Shown piece by piece: positions 10,011 through 23,297 of a stretch of 64,000 nucleotides of DNA (the stretch's first letter is position 1; each line of letters opens with the position of its first letter). This stretch comes from Idiomarina sp. X4. GTDB taxonomy: Bacteria; Pseudomonadota; Gammaproteobacteria; Enterobacterales; Alteromonadaceae. Location of the stretch: the NCBI RefSeq assembly GCF_002808045.1, contig NZ_CP025000.1, positions 2,418,001-2,482,000 on the forward strand, given 5' to 3'. A program made the translations under genes and the position numbers. The notes under the pieces are model-generated. The model saw nothing but the letters and a program-made list of their open reading frames with translations. It did not search any database and was not told the DNA's origin.

Positions 10011-10801
10011 AAGTTGGTCTTCGCAAGAATCTTCGCGGCAATTTCTTCCACTGAATAATGGGTTGAATTGATAAAAGGTATCGCTTCGCGGCGATACAGT
10101 TTTTCGACTTCAGCCAACTCAAAACGACACTGTGCTAACGACGCATAACGGCTGCCTTCTCTGCGTTGACTGCGTATTTCATGCAGGCGCTGAGAACTGA
10201 GCGTGAGACCAAAAATCTTATGCCTGTGCATTTTAAGTTCTTTGGGTAACTGCAAACGTTCAAAATCATCGTCGTCGGTAAGCGGATAGTTGGCTACCTT
10301 AATACCGTATTGCATGGCCAAATATAGGCTGGTCGGCGTTTTACCCGTTCTTGAAACGCCTACCAAAATAAGATCTGCCTTATCAAGCTGGTTAAGGCGC
10401 TTACCGTCGTCGTTATCAAGGGCGTAGTTAATTGCATCAATACGGAAGTTATAATTTTTATGAACACCGTGAGTCCGATGCGTTTTCGGCTCCGCTTTAA
10501 CGTTGAGCTCTTTCTCTACCGGTGTCACAAAGTGATCGAGGAAGTCATAGCAAACGCCCCCGCAATTCGTTATTTTTGACTTTAGCGTTTCATTAACGAA
10601 GGTATGGAATATCAGCGGCGGCTCGCCACTCTCTTCTTTTGCCTTTTGAATGGTTTTACAGACATTTTCTGCTTTTTTTTGTGTATCAATAAAGGGCAGC
10701 GTTTTATGCTCGAATTTTACAGGAAACATTGAGAGCAGGGCATGACCAAAGGCCTCAGCGGTCAGTGCCGTGCCGTCAGAAATATAAAAGGCGTAGCGCA
10801 C
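9992..10801 (-). CDS. ppsR: PEP synthase regulatory kinase/phosphorylase
   Basis: Bifunctional DUF299 enzyme that inactivates phosphoenolpyruvate synthase by ADP-dependent phosphorylation of an active-site threonine and reactivates it by phosphorolysis. Family features: the N-terminal [18 protein letters not shown], and a P-loop GVSRTGKT at residues 148-155 followed by [11 protein letters not shown]. 269 residues, normal length. It is divergent from its target gene ppsA with a gap of about 110 bp, the same pairing as in E. coli. Confidence 0.95.
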   Translation of the reverse strand: MRYAFYISDGTALTAEAFGHALLSMFPVKFEHKTLPFIDTQKKAENVCKTIQKAKEESGEPPLIFHTFVNETLKSKITNCGGVCYDFLDHFVTPVEKELNVKAEPKTHRTHGVHKNYNFRIDAINYALDNDDGKRLNQLDKADLILVGVSRTGKTPTSLYLAMQYGIKVANYPLTDDDDFERLQLPKELKMHRHKIFGLTLSSQRLHEIRSQRREGSRYASLAQCRFELAEVEKLYRREAIPFINSTHYSVEEIAAKILAKTNLERHRY

Positions 10802-10838
10802 GGTAAGTCTCTTTTACAAAGGATTAATACAGCGATAT

Positions 10839-10866
10839 TAACTTGTTGAGCTATAAAGTGTAAAAT
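10839..10866 (+). promoter_or_regulatory. Possible ppsA promoter
   Basis: TTAACT (10839-10844), a 16-base spacer, and TAAAAT (10861-10866) form a plausible sigma70 promoter in the ppsR/ppsA divergent gap. If used, transcription would start near 10873. That leaves only about 7 bases before the ATG at 10880 and so favours the downstream GTG at 10910 as the ppsA start. Confidence 0.35.
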
Positions 10867-10909
10867 ACCCGGCACTTCCATGCCTAAAAAATTAATTGAG
10901 GACTGTGAC

Positions 10910-13276
10910 GTGCAAGAATACGTAGTGTGGTACCAAGATCTGGGAATGCAGGACGTTAATCGTGTGGGGGGCAAAAACGCCTCTCTGGGTGAAATGATTA
11001 GCAACTTATCCGGTGCTGGAGTAGAAGTTCCCGGAGGTTTTGCGACCACAGCCGAAGCTTATAACCAGTTTTTGGAGCAAAGTGGTCTTAACGATCGCAT
11101 TCACGATTTGCTCGACAGCCTCGATGTCGATGATGTTCAAGCACTGACGCAAGCTGGTCAAAAAATTCGTCAGTGGATAATCGACACGCCATTCCAGCCT
11201 GAATTCGAACAGGCCATTAAATCTGCGTTTGAAACGCTTAGTGAAAACAACGACGAGTTCAGTTTCGCTGTGCGCAGTTCCGCAACGGCCGAAGATATGC
11301 CGGATGCATCATTTGCCGGGCAACAGGAAACTTTCCTGAACGTTCGTGGTTTAGACAATGTGATGGAGGCAATCAAGCATGTTTTCGCCTCTTTATTTAA
11401 TGACCGAGCTATTTCTTATCGGGTTCACCAAGGCTACGATCACCGCGGCGTTGCGTTATCGGCTGGCATTCAACGAATGGTGCGCAGCGATATTTCATCG
11501 TCAGGCGTTATGTTCAGTATCGATACTGAGTCAGGTTTCGAAGATGTTGTCTTCATTACCTCGTCTTTTGGACTGGGTGAAATGGTCGTGCAAGGCGCTG
11601 TCAACCCGGATGAATTTTACGTTCATAAACCAACGTTAGAAGCAGGGCGTCCGTCGGTATTACGACGCACGTTGGGCAGTAAGAAAATCCAGATGATTTT
11701 CTCAGAAGACCGCGCGCACGGTAAGCAGACATTAATTGAAGACATCGACGTAGAGAAAAGCCGCACGTTCTCAATTACTGACGACGAAGTAGAAGCACTA
11801 GCGAAACAAGCACTAATTATTGAGAAGCACTACGGTCGTCCAATGGATATTGAATGGGCGAAGGATGGTGTTGATGGCAAGCTCTATATTGTTCAGGCAC
11901 GTCCTGAAACGGTGCAGTCAAACCAGAAAGGTCAGGCTATAGAGCGCTTCGCTCTGAAAAGTAAAAGTGACGTAGTATGCCAGGGACGTGCTATCGGTCA
12001 GCGTATTGGCCGAGGTGTTGCGCGTGTTCTTAATGACATTAGTGAAATGGATAAAGTGCAGCCGGGCGATGTGCTGGTAACAGACATGACGGATCCTGAC
12101 TGGGAACCTATTATGAAGCGCGCCGCTGCCATTGTGACTAACCGAGGTGGCCGGACTTGCCACGCTGCTATTATCGCACGTGAACTGGGCATTCCTGCGG
12201 TTGTCGGTTGTGGTGATGCCACTGACCATATTGCTAATGGCCAGGAAGTGACTGTTTCTTGCGCTGAGGGCGATACTGGATATATCTATCAAGGACAACT
12301 TGATTTCGATGTCACCGAGTCTCGCATTGATGCGATGCCGCCGTTGCCGCTGAAAATTATGATGAACGTAGGTAACCCGGATCGCGCGTTTGATTTTGCT
12401 GGCTTGCCTCATGCTGGTATTGGCCTGGCACGCTTAGAGTTCATTATTAACCGCATGATAGGCGTGCACCCGAAAGCGCTATTAAATTACGATGCACAAA
12501 GTGATGACTTAAAAGCGACTATCGATCAAATGATGGCGGGTTATAGCAGCCCTCGTGAGTATTACGTTGCGCGTTTGGCTGAAGGTATTGCGACACTGGG
12601 CGCGGCTTTCTCACCAGAGCGAGTCATTGTTCGCATGTCTGACTTTAAGTCAAACGAATACGCGAACCTTATTGGTGGTAGTCAATATGAGCCGGGTGAA
12701 GAGAACCCTATGCTCGGCTTCCGTGGCGCTTCACGCTATATCTCAGAAGAATTCCGTGACTGCTTTGCGTTAGAGTGTGAAGCCATTAAACGGGTTCGTA
12801 ATGACATGGGGCTCACGAACGTCGAAATTATGATTCCGTTCGTGCGTACTTTAGAAGAAGGCCGGAAAGTTATCGAGCTTCTGGAAGAGCAGGGTTTAAA
12901 ACAAGGCGAAAATGGGCTGCGCGTCATTATGATGTGCGAGTTGCCGTCGAATGCCCTGTTAGCCGATGAGTTCCTCGATATCTTTGACGGTTTCTCTATT
13001 GGTTCTAACGACTTAACTCAGCTAACCTTAGGGCTTGACCGCGATTCGGGTGTTATTGCACACTTATTTGATGAGCGTAATGAAGCCGTTAAGAAGTTGC
13101 TGGCAATGGCAATTCAAACGGCTAAGAAGCGTGGTAAATACGTTGGTATTTGTGGCCAGGGACCATCGGATCATCCGGATTTTGCCGCTTGGTTGGTTGA
13201 GCAGGGCATTGACTCTGTGTCGCTGAATCCTGACACCGTTATTGAAACCTGGATGTACCTGTCGGAACACCTATAA
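10910..13276 (+). CDS. ppsA: Phosphoenolpyruvate synthase
   Basis: Makes PEP from pyruvate and ATP during growth on three-carbon acids or amino acids. Domains in order: N-terminal ATP-grasp nucleotide-binding domain ([25 protein letters not shown]), central phosphohistidine domain with the catalytic His in [15 protein letters not shown], and C-terminal PEP/pyruvate TIM barrel ([33 protein letters not shown]). The threonine next to the catalytic His is the expected PpsR target. I chose the GTG at 10910 because TGAGGA lies 6 bases before it; the ATG at 10880 has no ribosome site and would add 10 residues. ydiJ follows its stop by 2 bases. Confidence 0.95.
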   Translation: MQEYVVWYQDLGMQDVNRVGGKNASLGEMISNLSGAGVEVPGGFATTAEAYNQFLEQSGLNDRIHDLLDSLDVDDVQALTQAGQKIRQWIIDTPFQPEFEQAIKSAFETLSENNDEFSFAVRSSATAEDMPDASFAGQQETFLNVRGLDNVMEAIKHVFASLFNDRAISYRVHQGYDHRGVALSAGIQRMVRSDISSSGVMFSIDTESGFEDVVFITSSFGLGEMVVQGAVNPDEFYVHKPTLEAGRPSVLRRTLGSKKIQMIFSEDRAHGKQTLIEDIDVEKSRTFSITDDEVEALAKQALIIEKHYGRPMDIEWAKDGVDGKLYIVQARPETVQSNQKGQAIERFALKSKSDVVCQGRAIGQRIGRGVARVLNDISEMDKVQPGDVLVTDMTDPDWEPIMKRAAAIVTNRGGRTCHAAIIARELGIPAVVGCGDATDHIANGQEVTVSCAEGDTGYIYQGQLDFDVTESRIDAMPPLPLKIMMNVGNPDRAFDFAGLPHAGIGLARLEFIINRMIGVHPKALLNYDAQSDDLKATIDQMMAGYSSPREYYVARLAEGIATLGAAFSPERVIVRMSDFKSNEYANLIGGSQYEPGEENPMLGFRGASRYISEEFRDCFALECEAIKRVRNDMGLTNVEIMIPFVRTLEEGRKVIELLEEQGLKQGENGLRVIMMCELPSNALLADEFLDIFDGFSIGSNDLTQLTLGLDRDSGVIAHLFDERNEAVKKLLAMAIQTAKKRGKYVGICGQGPSDHPDFAAWLVEQGIDSVSLNPDTVIETWMYLSEHL

Positions 13277-13278
13277 GT

Positions 13279-16200
13279 ATGACCGCATTACCGAATGTTT
13301 CAGCGGAAAGTGCGTTACCGGACAATTACCAGAGCTTTTTAAAAGCATTAAAAGGCTCTGGTTTCTCCGGCGAAATTGATGTGAGCTACTCGGGGCGGCT
13401 AATTGCCGCTACCGACAATAGTGTTTACCAACAACTCCCACAAGCCGTTTTACACCCTAAAAAGCAATCAGATCTTGCTCTGGTGATGAAGTTCGCCGGA
13501 CAAGATGCGTTTTCTGATATTCAATTTTCCCCACGAGGCGGTGGTACTGGTACTAATGGCCAGTCATTAACGTCCGGCATTGTCGTCGATATGAGCCGAC
13601 ACATGAACAAAGTGCTGGAAGTGAATGCTGAAGAAGGTTGGGTTAGGGTGCAATCAGGGGTCGTGAAAGATCAGTTAAACGATGCGTTGCGGCCACACGG
13701 TTATTTTTTCTCACCTGATTTGTCGACCAGTAACCGAGCAACGTTGGGTGGCATGATTAACACCGATGCGTCTGGTCAGGGCTCTTTGGTGTACGGCAAA
13801 ACCAGCGATCATATCCTGGAACTGAAAACCGTGTTATTGGACGGAAAAGTTCTGGACAGCGGACCGGTATCACTTGAGCAAGCAGAAAGCATTGCACAAG
13901 GGAGTGACCGCGTAGCCAGAATCTATAGGCAGGTCATAGACACTTGTGTTGGCGAAGAGCAGTTAATAACGGATAAATTCCCGCCGTTGAATCGTTTCCT
14001 TACCGGTTACGATTTAAAACACGCCTACAACCCGAAAGAGCAGCTTATTGATGTATCACGTATCATTGCCGGCTCTGAAGGAACACTTGGATTTGTCAGC
14101 GAAGCGCGTCTAAATATTACGCCGATTCCTAAGCATCGTGTGCTGGTTAACGTTAAGTACTCTAATTTCCAGGCTGCCTTAGAAAATGCGCCATTCCTGG
14201 TGGAAGCAAACGCAACGTCGGTTGAAACCGTTGACAGTAAAGTGTTGAACCTTGCTCGGGAAGACATTATTTGGAAGTCGGTCTCGCACTTGCTTGAAGA
14301 TGTTGAAGGCAAGCGCATGGACGGCATTAATATGGTCGAGTTTACTGGACTTGACCAAGATGACATAGATACTAAGGTCAATATGCTTTGTCAGCGCCTG
14401 GACAAACTCATTAAGAGTAAAGATAACCAGGGCGTTATTGGCTATCAAATTTGTGATGACTTGCCGAGCATACAACTGATTTACGCAATGCGCAAAAAGT
14501 CAGTCGGCTTGTTGGGAGCAACAAAAGGGCGACGCAAACCCGTTGCTTTTGCAGAAGACACGGCCGTACCACCTGAAAAACTGGCGTCTTTCATTAATGA
14601 ATTCAGGGCTCTGCTAGACAGCAAGGGCTTAGATTACGGCATGTTCGGTCACGCCGACGCTGGTGTTTTGCATGTTCGACCTGCGCTTGATTTAACCGAA
14701 CCTGCAGACGAAAGCTTACTGCGAGAGGTCAGTGATGAAGTCGCTAAGCTGACGCAAAAGTATGGCGGTTTGATGTGGGGAGAGCATGGCAAAGGTTACC
14801 GCTCGGAGTATGCCCCTAAGTTCTTCGGTGACGATCTCTACAAAGAGCTACAAAAAATAAAAGCCAGCTTTGATGCTTGCAACCAGTTGAACCCCGGTAA
14901 GATCTGTACACCACTAAATACGGAAGCAGATCTGGTTTCTGTCGACGCAATAAAACGTGGCTACTATGACCGGCAAATACCCGTAGCTACGCGCGAGAGC
15001 TACCAAAACGCAATGGATTGTAACGGTAACGGCTTGTGTTTTAACTATGACACGTCGTCGGCTATGTGTCCGTCTTATAAAGTCACTCGCGATAGACGAT
15101 ATTCCCCGAAAGGTCGGGCGGGTCTCGTGCGTGAATGGTTACGACTGACTCAGAAAGAAGGCTACGATGCAGCGCAATCCCCTAAGCAAAGCCACTTTTT
15201 TGAGAAGCTTTCACGTCAACTTAAGACATCGGATGACTTTAACCATGAAGTGAAAGACTCCATGGATAAGTGCTTAGCCTGTAAGGCGTGTACCAATCAG
15301 TGTCCGGTCAAGGTCGATGTGCCGACGTTTCGGGCGCGTTTTTATGAACATTACTACAGCCGCTATTTCCGTCCATTAAAAGACTACCTGGTCAAGAACG
15401 TCGAGAAAACCGGACGCATAGCCAGCCGCTACCCAACAGCCAGTAATGTGCTGATTAATAACCCCGTTTCTCGCTGGGTGCTTAAACATATTGTGGGTTA
15501 TGTTGATACGCCGAGCTTCTCGACGCCGGATTTACTAACGGGGTGGAGCCAAAGCGGCTTCGATATTTTAGATACTGGCGATATTCTGGCGTTAAGTGAA
15601 ACGGAAATAAGCAAGACTGTTGTTATTGTTCAGGATCCATTTACCAGTTTTTACGAAGCTGAGTTTGTTTTAGCTTTGGGTCACTTGGTATCGAAATTGG
15701 GTTATAGACCAGTACTACTGCCTTTTGCAGGGCATGGTAAAGCGCAACATGTGAAAGGCTTTTTAAAAGACTTTGATGAAACCGCGCGCAAGGTCACTGA
15801 ACAGTTACAACCGCTTTCAGAGGCGGGTATTCCTTTAATTGGCCCCGATTCGTCGACAGCACTGATTTTTAGGGATGAATATCGAAAGGCCTGTAATGGC
15901 GAATTACCATCAGTCAATGTCAGCACCGTGATTGAATGGCTTATGTCTGTAGACTTTGAGACCCACGATCAAAAGCGATCAAGTCACTATGGTCTGCTGC
16001 TGCACTGCACTGAACAAAGCTTCGTTCCTGAATCAGCGAAACAATGGCAAACGCTGTTCGCTAAGCTGGGCCTTACTCTGGATATTGTTAATGTCGGTTG
16101 TTGCGGTATGGCCGGTACTTTTGGTCATGAGGTTAAAAACCTGGATGACAGTATGGGGTTGTATCACATGGGTTGGCACGACGCGGTTCAACGTTACGGT

Positions 16201-16308
16201 AGTTCAGGAATTTTGGTAACGGGGTTCTCCTGCCGCTCGCAAGTTAAGCGGGTAGAAAAAAAGCGGGTGAAACACCCGCTTGAAGTTATCTTACAAAGCC
16301 TGGTTTAA
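13279..16308 (+). CDS. ydiJ: YdiJ-type FAD/Fe-S 2-hydroxyacid dehydrogenase
   Basis: A 1009-residue fusion of an FAD-linked oxidase and an iron-sulfur subunit. In order: a PCMH-type FAD domain (SPRGGGTGTNGQSLT; NRATLGGMINTDASGQGS), an FAD-oxidase C-terminal domain (MFGHADAGVLHVRP), a 4Fe-4S region with CLACKACTNQCPVKVDVP, and a C-terminal cysteine-rich domain with VGCCGMAGTFGHE (CCG motif). E. coli YdiJ has been linked to D-2-hydroxyglutarate oxidation; a D-lactate dehydrogenase role is the older guess. It starts 2 bases after ppsA and is probably co-transcribed. The stop codon lies in the loop of a terminator hairpin. Confidence 0.9.
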   Translation: MTALPNVSAESALPDNYQSFLKALKGSGFSGEIDVSYSGRLIAATDNSVYQQLPQAVLHPKKQSDLALVMKFAGQDAFSDIQFSPRGGGTGTNGQSLTSGIVVDMSRHMNKVLEVNAEEGWVRVQSGVVKDQLNDALRPHGYFFSPDLSTSNRATLGGMINTDASGQGSLVYGKTSDHILELKTVLLDGKVLDSGPVSLEQAESIAQGSDRVARIYRQVIDTCVGEEQLITDKFPPLNRFLTGYDLKHAYNPKEQLIDVSRIIAGSEGTLGFVSEARLNITPIPKHRVLVNVKYSNFQAALENAPFLVEANATSVETVDSKVLNLAREDIIWKSVSHLLEDVEGKRMDGINMVEFTGLDQDDIDTKVNMLCQRLDKLIKSKDNQGVIGYQICDDLPSIQLIYAMRKKSVGLLGATKGRRKPVAFAEDTAVPPEKLASFINEFRALLDSKGLDYGMFGHADAGVLHVRPALDLTEPADESLLREVSDEVAKLTQKYGGLMWGEHGKGYRSEYAPKFFGDDLYKELQKIKASFDACNQLNPGKICTPLNTEADLVSVDAIKRGYYDRQIPVATRESYQNAMDCNGNGLCFNYDTSSAMCPSYKVTRDRRYSPKGRAGLVREWLRLTQKEGYDAAQSPKQSHFFEKLSRQLKTSDDFNHEVKDSMDKCLACKACTNQCPVKVDVPTFRARFYEHYYSRYFRPLKDYLVKNVEKTGRIASRYPTASNVLINNPVSRWVLKHIVGYVDTPSFSTPDLLTGWSQSGFDILDTGDILALSETEISKTVVIVQDPFTSFYEAEFVLALGHLVSKLGYRPVLLPFAGHGKAQHVKGFLKDFDETARKVTEQLQPLSEAGIPLIGPDSSTALIFRDEYRKACNGELPSVNVSTVIEWLMSVDFETHDQKRSSHYGLLLHCTEQSFVPESAKQWQTLFAKLGLTLDIVNVGCCGMAGTFGHEVKNLDDSMGLYHMGWHDAVQRYGSSGILVTGFSCRSQVKRVEKKRVKHPLEVILQSLV

Positions 16309-16323
16309 TCACCAGGCTTTTTT
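16295..16323 (+). terminator. Intrinsic terminator overlapping the ydiJ stop codon
   Basis: Stem AAAGCCTGG (16295-16303) pairs with CCAGGCTTT (16312-16320), then T's continue to 16323. The TAA of ydiJ (16306-16308) lies in the loop, so ribosomes finishing ydiJ would cover the left arm. It also lies between convergent ydiJ and leucine dehydrogenase. Confidence 0.88.
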
Positions 16324-16330
16324 ATAGGTT

Positions 16331-17368
16331 TTACTGCTTACCTTTGGCGATGATCTCTCTTGCCATTTCATCAGCAATAACGCCGGTTGGGCGGTCTTCT
16401 TCTTTAGCTCGTGCAAACAGCTTGTCTAGCGTGTCGTGAATAGCGCGAACACGCTTATCCGTTTCTTCTAAGCTCATGTTTGCCGCTTCAGAGCAGACAT
16501 GAATAACACCGCCAGCATTAATGACATAGTCTGGTGCATACAAAATGCCCATGTCTTTGACTGCCTGATCATGCTTAGGATTTGCTAATTGGTTGTTAGC
16601 GCTGCCCGCAATAATTTTCACTTTTAGCTGCTTCAGCGTTTCATCATTAATGGTTGCGCCTAATGCACAAGGTGCGTAAATATCAGCATCAACGCTGTAT
16701 ATTTCATCCAAACCAACGGCTTTCGCGCCTAACTCGTTAACTGCACGCTCAACAGACTCTTCATTTATATCGGTAACGATAAGCTCAGCGCCGTCTTCTG
16801 CACAGTACTTAGCAAAGTCATAACCGACCGAGCCTAAACCTTGCACAGCAATTTTTACGCCTTTTAAGTCTTCGCTGCCCAAGCGGTGTTTTGCCGCTGC
16901 TTTTAAGCCCAGATAAGTACCCAAAGCTGTATGCGGGGAAGGGTCACCGGCTTTGTCAGCAGTACCGGCAACGTGGCTGGTTTCTTTGGCCACAATGTCG
17001 ATATCTTCAGTACGGATGTTGACGTCTTCTGCGGTAATATAACGACCACTTAACGACTCAATGAAGCGACCATACGCACGGAACAGGTCTTCGCTCTTAA
17101 CTTTCTTAGCGTCGCCAATAATAACGGCTTTACCACCGCCCAACGGCAAGCCAGCCATTGCGCTTTTGTAAGTCATACCACGAGACAGGCGCAGTACGTC
17201 AGTTAGTGCTTCCGCTGATGAGCTATAGTTCCAAAGGCGAGTACCGCCAAGGCTTGGGCCTAATGTAGTGTCATGAATAGCAATAATTGCTTTCAAGCCA
17301 GATTCCTGGTCATGACAGAATACAACTTGCTCGTGATTATCAAATTCAGGATGCTCGAATAGAGACAT
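16331..17368 (-). CDS. Leucine dehydrogenase (Glu/Leu/Phe/Val dehydrogenase family)
   Basis: NAD-dependent oxidative deaminase of branched-chain amino acids, which starts leucine/valine/isoleucine catabolism or allows their synthesis from keto acids. The signature PLGGGKAVIIGD carries the catalytic lysine (K80; the substrate-binding lysine is K68 in MTYKSAMAG). The Rossmann motif GLGSVGYDFAKYC and AGSANNQLA follow. 345 residues, in the size range of bacterial leucine dehydrogenases. It is monocistronic by appearance: 126 bp separate it from roxA upstream, and it converges with ydiJ. Confidence 0.9.
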   Translation of the reverse strand: MSLFEHPEFDNHEQVVFCHDQESGLKAIIAIHDTTLGPSLGGTRLWNYSSSAEALTDVLRLSRGMTYKSAMAGLPLGGGKAVIIGDAKKVKSEDLFRAYGRFIESLSGRYITAEDVNIRTEDIDIVAKETSHVAGTADKAGDPSPHTALGTYLGLKAAAKHRLGSEDLKGVKIAVQGLGSVGYDFAKYCAEDGAELIVTDINEESVERAVNELGAKAVGLDEIYSVDADIYAPCALGATINDETLKQLKVKIIAGSANNQLANPKHDQAVKDMGILYAPDYVINAGGVIHVCSEAANMSLEETDKRVRAIHDTLDKLFARAKEEDRPTGVIADEMAREIIAKGKQ

Positions 17369-17494
17369 GAATTCTAATTCCTTATTGCTTAAAAAATTGC
17401 GCGAACATTACCACGTAGGGCAACCGTTCGCTACTGAATAAAATCAATAAATACGCGTATTCAAACAGGTGTTTATCAACTTCTCTTTACAGAA

Positions 17495-20028
<2,534 letters not shown>

Positions 20029-20033
20029 TTATA

Positions 20034-20654
20034 TTAAGCAATTTGAAGTAGCTGCTGAGCGGCTTTCAGCATCTGTTTTCTTGAAAAAATGAAATGGCGG
20101 CGCTTGCCACCTAGTTGGTTCCAGAGTATTGCACTGCGCACACCAGCAAGTAACAGGGCGCGGATATGGTGCTGGTTGGCATCGGACTTTAACACCTCTG
20201 GTTTACCATTAATTCGAATAGGCTGACCTAAAGGGCTAATAAGCTCTCTGTAAACGCCTGCCATACTCTCTAAGATACGGTATTGTTCAAAGCCAAACTC
20301 TTCTTTTTGGCGCTTTATTTGTGAAATGCGCTGACCCAGTTCGTCCAGTACTTTTGGTTCTTTTAATAAACGCCTTGAAAGGTGCAGCATGCCAATTAAA
20401 TAGCGCGTCACCTCAACGTCTTTTTGAGAACTGCTGCCGATTTGGCGCACAAATGTCTGTAAGCCGGGCTGGATATTGATAAGTCCGCCGTAGACCTGCT
20501 CAATAGAGTCTGGTGACTGCTGTAAAACACTATGAATCAGTGTGTCAGTAATAGACTCGGGGTAAAGGCTACCGCTGCGGGCTATTTTCTGAACCGCAGC
20601 GGCACTTAATGACATACCGGCTAATGCAATAACACGCTGTTGCCAGTCGTTCAT
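20034..20654 (-). CDS. hflD: HflD, high-frequency lysogenization protein homolog
   Basis: Peripheral inner-membrane protein conserved between mnmA and purB in gammaproteobacteria; in E. coli it binds the lambda CII protein and influences lysogeny. Its housekeeping role is not clear. 206 residues, mostly helical, with [20 protein letters not shown] at the N-terminus and an [20 protein letters not shown] segment near the C-terminus. Identification rests on sequence style and the exact mnmA-hflD-purB order. Overlaps mnmA by 4 bases. Confidence 0.92.
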   Translation of the reverse strand: MNDWQQRVIALAGMSLSAAAVQKIARSGSLYPESITDTLIHSVLQQSPDSIEQVYGGLINIQPGLQTFVRQIGSSSQKDVEVTRYLIGMLHLSRRLLKEPKVLDELGQRISQIKRQKEEFGFEQYRILESMAGVYRELISPLGQPIRINGKPEVLKSDANQHHIRALLLAGVRSAILWNQLGGKRRHFIFSRKQMLKAAQQLLQIA

Positions 20655-21766
20655 AATTTTACCTCAAAGTCGGTCAGGCGTTTTTCGATAATACCGCCAC
20701 CAAGGCAGACGTTATCGATATAAAATACCGCTGACTGACCGGGGGTCACCGCCGCAACCGGATCATCAAACTCAACATGAACGTCACCATTGTCTAATGG
20801 TGTTACCTGGCTGGCTATATCACTTTGACGATAACGCGTTTTTACGGCACAGCGGAAGGGTTCCGCAGGCGCTTCCCGGTTAACCCAGTGCAACTGGCCG
20901 GCAACTAAACCTTTTGAATAAAGACGAGGGTGATTCTTGCCTTGTGCAACAATCAGTACATTACGTTCAACGTCTTTATCGACCACATACCAAGGATCCT
21001 CAGAGGCATTAGCCAGTCCACCAATATGTAAACCTTTGCGTTGACCAAGCGTGTGGTACATCAAGCCTTCATGTTGCCCAAGAACATCACCATCAACGGT
21101 TTCGATGTCACCAGGCTTAGCCGGCAGATACTGTTGCAGAAAATCTTTAAACTTACGTTCACCAATAAAACAAATACCGGTGGAGTCTTTTTTATCCGCC
21201 GTTACTAAGCCTTGCTCTTCGGCAATACGTCGAACTTCAGGCTTCTCCAGTTCGCCAACCGGAAATAGTGTCTGCGCGATATGCTCATGACTCAGTGTAT
21301 ACAAGAAGTAGCTTTGATCTTTGTTATTGTCTAAGCCTCGCAGCATTTGCCATTTTTTGCCGTCATATTGGCGGCGAACATAATGACCTGTGGCAATATA
21401 ATCAGCGCCCAACGCTTCGGCGGCAAATTCAAGAAACGCTTTAAACTTAATTTCTTTATTGCACATGATATCCGGGTTGGGAGTGCGGCCGGCTTTGTAC
21501 TCTTCCAGGAAATACTCAAACACGTTATCCCAGTATTCCGCAGCAAAGTTAATGGTGTGCAGTTCAATACCCAGGGTTTCGCAAACTTTTTCTGCGTCAG
21601 CCAAGTCATCGGCGGCCGCGCAATACTCGTCCGTGTCGTCCTCTTCCCAGTTTTTCATAAACAGGCCTTCAACATGGTAGCCCTGTTGTTTTAGAAGATA
21701 TGCTGAGACAGAGGAGTCGACTCCTCCTGACATTCCGACAATGACTTTTTTTACTGCATCACTCAT
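20651..21766 (-). CDS. mnmA: tRNA-specific 2-thiouridylase
   Basis: Adds sulfur to the 2-position of U34 in tRNA-Lys, -Glu and -Gln, taking it from the IscS/Tus relay. The PP-loop ATP-binding motif is [15 protein letters not shown] (residues 11-25). The catalytic cysteines sit in [12 protein letters not shown] and [13 protein letters not shown]. 371 residues, typical. 77 bp separate it from rluE upstream, and it overlaps hflD by 4 bases downstream. Confidence 0.98.
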   Translation of the reverse strand: MSDAVKKVIVGMSGGVDSSVSAYLLKQQGYHVEGLFMKNWEEDDTDEYCAAADDLADAEKVCETLGIELHTINFAAEYWDNVFEYFLEEYKAGRTPNPDIMCNKEIKFKAFLEFAAEALGADYIATGHYVRRQYDGKKWQMLRGLDNNKDQSYFLYTLSHEHIAQTLFPVGELEKPEVRRIAEEQGLVTADKKDSTGICFIGERKFKDFLQQYLPAKPGDIETVDGDVLGQHEGLMYHTLGQRKGLHIGGLANASEDPWYVVDKDVERNVLIVAQGKNHPRLYSKGLVAGQLHWVNREAPAEPFRCAVKTRYRQSDIASQVTPLDNGDVHVEFDDPVAAVTPGQSAVFYIDNVCLGGGIIEKRLTDFEVKL

Positions 21767-21843
21767 ATATTTGTCCGGACATTTGGCGTACTAAAATTGG
21801 CGCGTATTCTATCATTTTCGCAGCACTTGGGGTAGTCAAAGGT

Positions 21844-22422
21844 TTACCAAACCGGAGGCTCTTCACGCCATTGTCCCGGCTGTAATCCTTTTAACTGAAA
21901 GGGGCCGACTGCGGCTCTTATCAGTCGTAAGGTTGGTAGGCCAACGTGTGCTGTCATGCGACGCACCTGTCTGTTTTTGCCTTCTCTTATTTTTATGCAA
22001 AGCCAGGTGTCCGGAATCGACTTTCGCTCTCTAATAGGCGGGTTACGAGGCCATAAATTATTCGGCTCAGGCATAATGAAAGCTTCTGCTGGGCGAGTTA
22101 GGCCATCTTTTAGCTCAACACCGTTACGAAGTGCTTCCAGTTGCTCTTCAGTCGGTTCGCCTTCGACCTGAACCCAGTATGTCTTCCATACCTTATACTT
22201 GGGGTTCGCAAGTCTCGCCTGATAGACACCGTCGTTGGTAAGTAGCAGCAAGCCTTCGCTGTCTTTGTCGAGACGCCCGGCAGGATAAACATCCTTATGA
22301 GGAATATAACTTTTTAAGGTATCATCGTCAGCTTCACCACTAAATTGCGATAGAACACCGTAAGGTTTATTAAGCAAAACCAGTTTGGGGTTCGCAGGAC
22401 GTTCTTTACGCTTTTTCTGCAT
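21844..22422 (-). CDS. rluE: 23S rRNA pseudouridine synthase E
   Basis: Isomerises U2457 of 23S rRNA in E. coli. The RsuA/RluB-E family core is visible: [14 protein letters not shown], then the catalytic aspartate in [18 protein letters not shown] (motif II), [11 protein letters not shown], and [25 protein letters not shown] (motif III). 192 residues without an S4 domain, as expected for RluE. Clusters with mnmA-hflD-purB as in E. coli. Confidence 0.95.
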   Translation of the reverse strand: MQKKRKERPANPKLVLLNKPYGVLSQFSGEADDDTLKSYIPHKDVYPAGRLDKDSEGLLLLTNDGVYQARLANPKYKVWKTYWVQVEGEPTEEQLEALRNGVELKDGLTRPAEAFIMPEPNNLWPRNPPIRERKSIPDTWLCIKIREGKNRQVRRMTAHVGLPTLRLIRAAVGPFQLKGLQPGQWREEPPVW

Positions 22423-22514
22423 GATACTCCTTCAGGGGTTATCGAATTTATTGGATTGTCGATGCGTATGCTCTAGTATAGCGGGCGCTATTTTAACCGA
22501 CTCAGCAATAAAGT

Positions 22515-23279
22515 GTGGTAATTTTTGTGAATGATAACAAGCTAATAGTAGGCGGCTCATTAACCGATGCGTTAACTGGCAAGTACGATTTCTCGTTAAA
22601 AAGTGTCATAGAGCAGTCATTTAATGTCACTAAGAACCATCTTGGCTCTTTGTTAGGCGGCTTTTTAATTTTATTCGGCATTAACGTGTTAATGGTATTG
22701 GTGCTGATTAATTTCTTTTCGTTGGAAAGTTTTGAAAACTCGCTGGAACTGCAGTTTGTCACCAGTATTATTCAAGCGGTTATTAATGCGCCATTGCTCG
22801 GTGGCCTTATGCTGATGGGCATAAAACACAGCGTTGATATAAAAACGAAAGCGACACAAGTATTTGACGGTTTTCAGCGCTTAATGCCGCTTATTGTAGT
22901 CTCATTAATTGCGACCGTTTTAAATATTATTCTGACTTTGCTACTGGGGCAATTACATCCGAATTTAGGGCTACTTGGCTCGCTGTATTTAACCGTGGTT
23001 CTGGCTTTAGCTATGCCGTTGGTTATCGAGCGTGGTACCGGCCCATTGAATGCACTGTATTACTCTTTCCGCATTACCCACTACAAGTTGCCAAAATTTA
23101 TTGTGCTCTTTTTACTCATTATGGGTGCTTTGTTTTTGGCGATTATTCCATTTGGCTTAGGTTTGATTTGGATGTTGCCAATGATTTATAACCTGATTGG
23201 TGTGGTCTATAAAGATATTATTGGCGTAACTATTATTAATAACGATGACCCAGAGCCGTCTGACAATATTTCTATTTAA
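22515..23279 (+). CDS. Multi-pass membrane protein, unknown function
   Basis: 254 residues with about six hydrophobic segments (roughly residues 45-70, 83-105, 130-155, 158-178, 195-215 and 217-240) after a short polar N-terminus (GGSLTDALTGKYDFSLKSVIEQSF). The layout resembles YciC/UPF0259-like and BPSS1780-like inner-membrane proteins, but I cannot assign it. The start is uncertain: GTG at 22515 or GTG at 22527; neither has a strong ribosome site. bax follows 18 bases after its stop, so the two are probably co-transcribed. Divergent from rluE. Confidence 0.7.
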   Translation: MVIFVNDNKLIVGGSLTDALTGKYDFSLKSVIEQSFNVTKNHLGSLLGGFLILFGINVLMVLVLINFFSLESFENSLELQFVTSIIQAVINAPLLGGLMLMGIKHSVDIKTKATQVFDGFQRLMPLIVVSLIATVLNIILTLLLGQLHPNLGLLGSLYLTVVLALAMPLVIERGTGPLNALYYSFRITHYKLPKFIVLFLLIMGALFLAIIPFGLGLIWMLPMIYNLIGVVYKDIIGVTIINNDDPEPSDNISI

Positions 23280-23297
23280 GGCTTATTTGAGGAATAT

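Noticed and set aside
11918..12412. 164-codon minus-strand frame inside ppsA
   Set aside because: Antisense to the strongly conserved phosphohistidine and barrel regions of ppsA.
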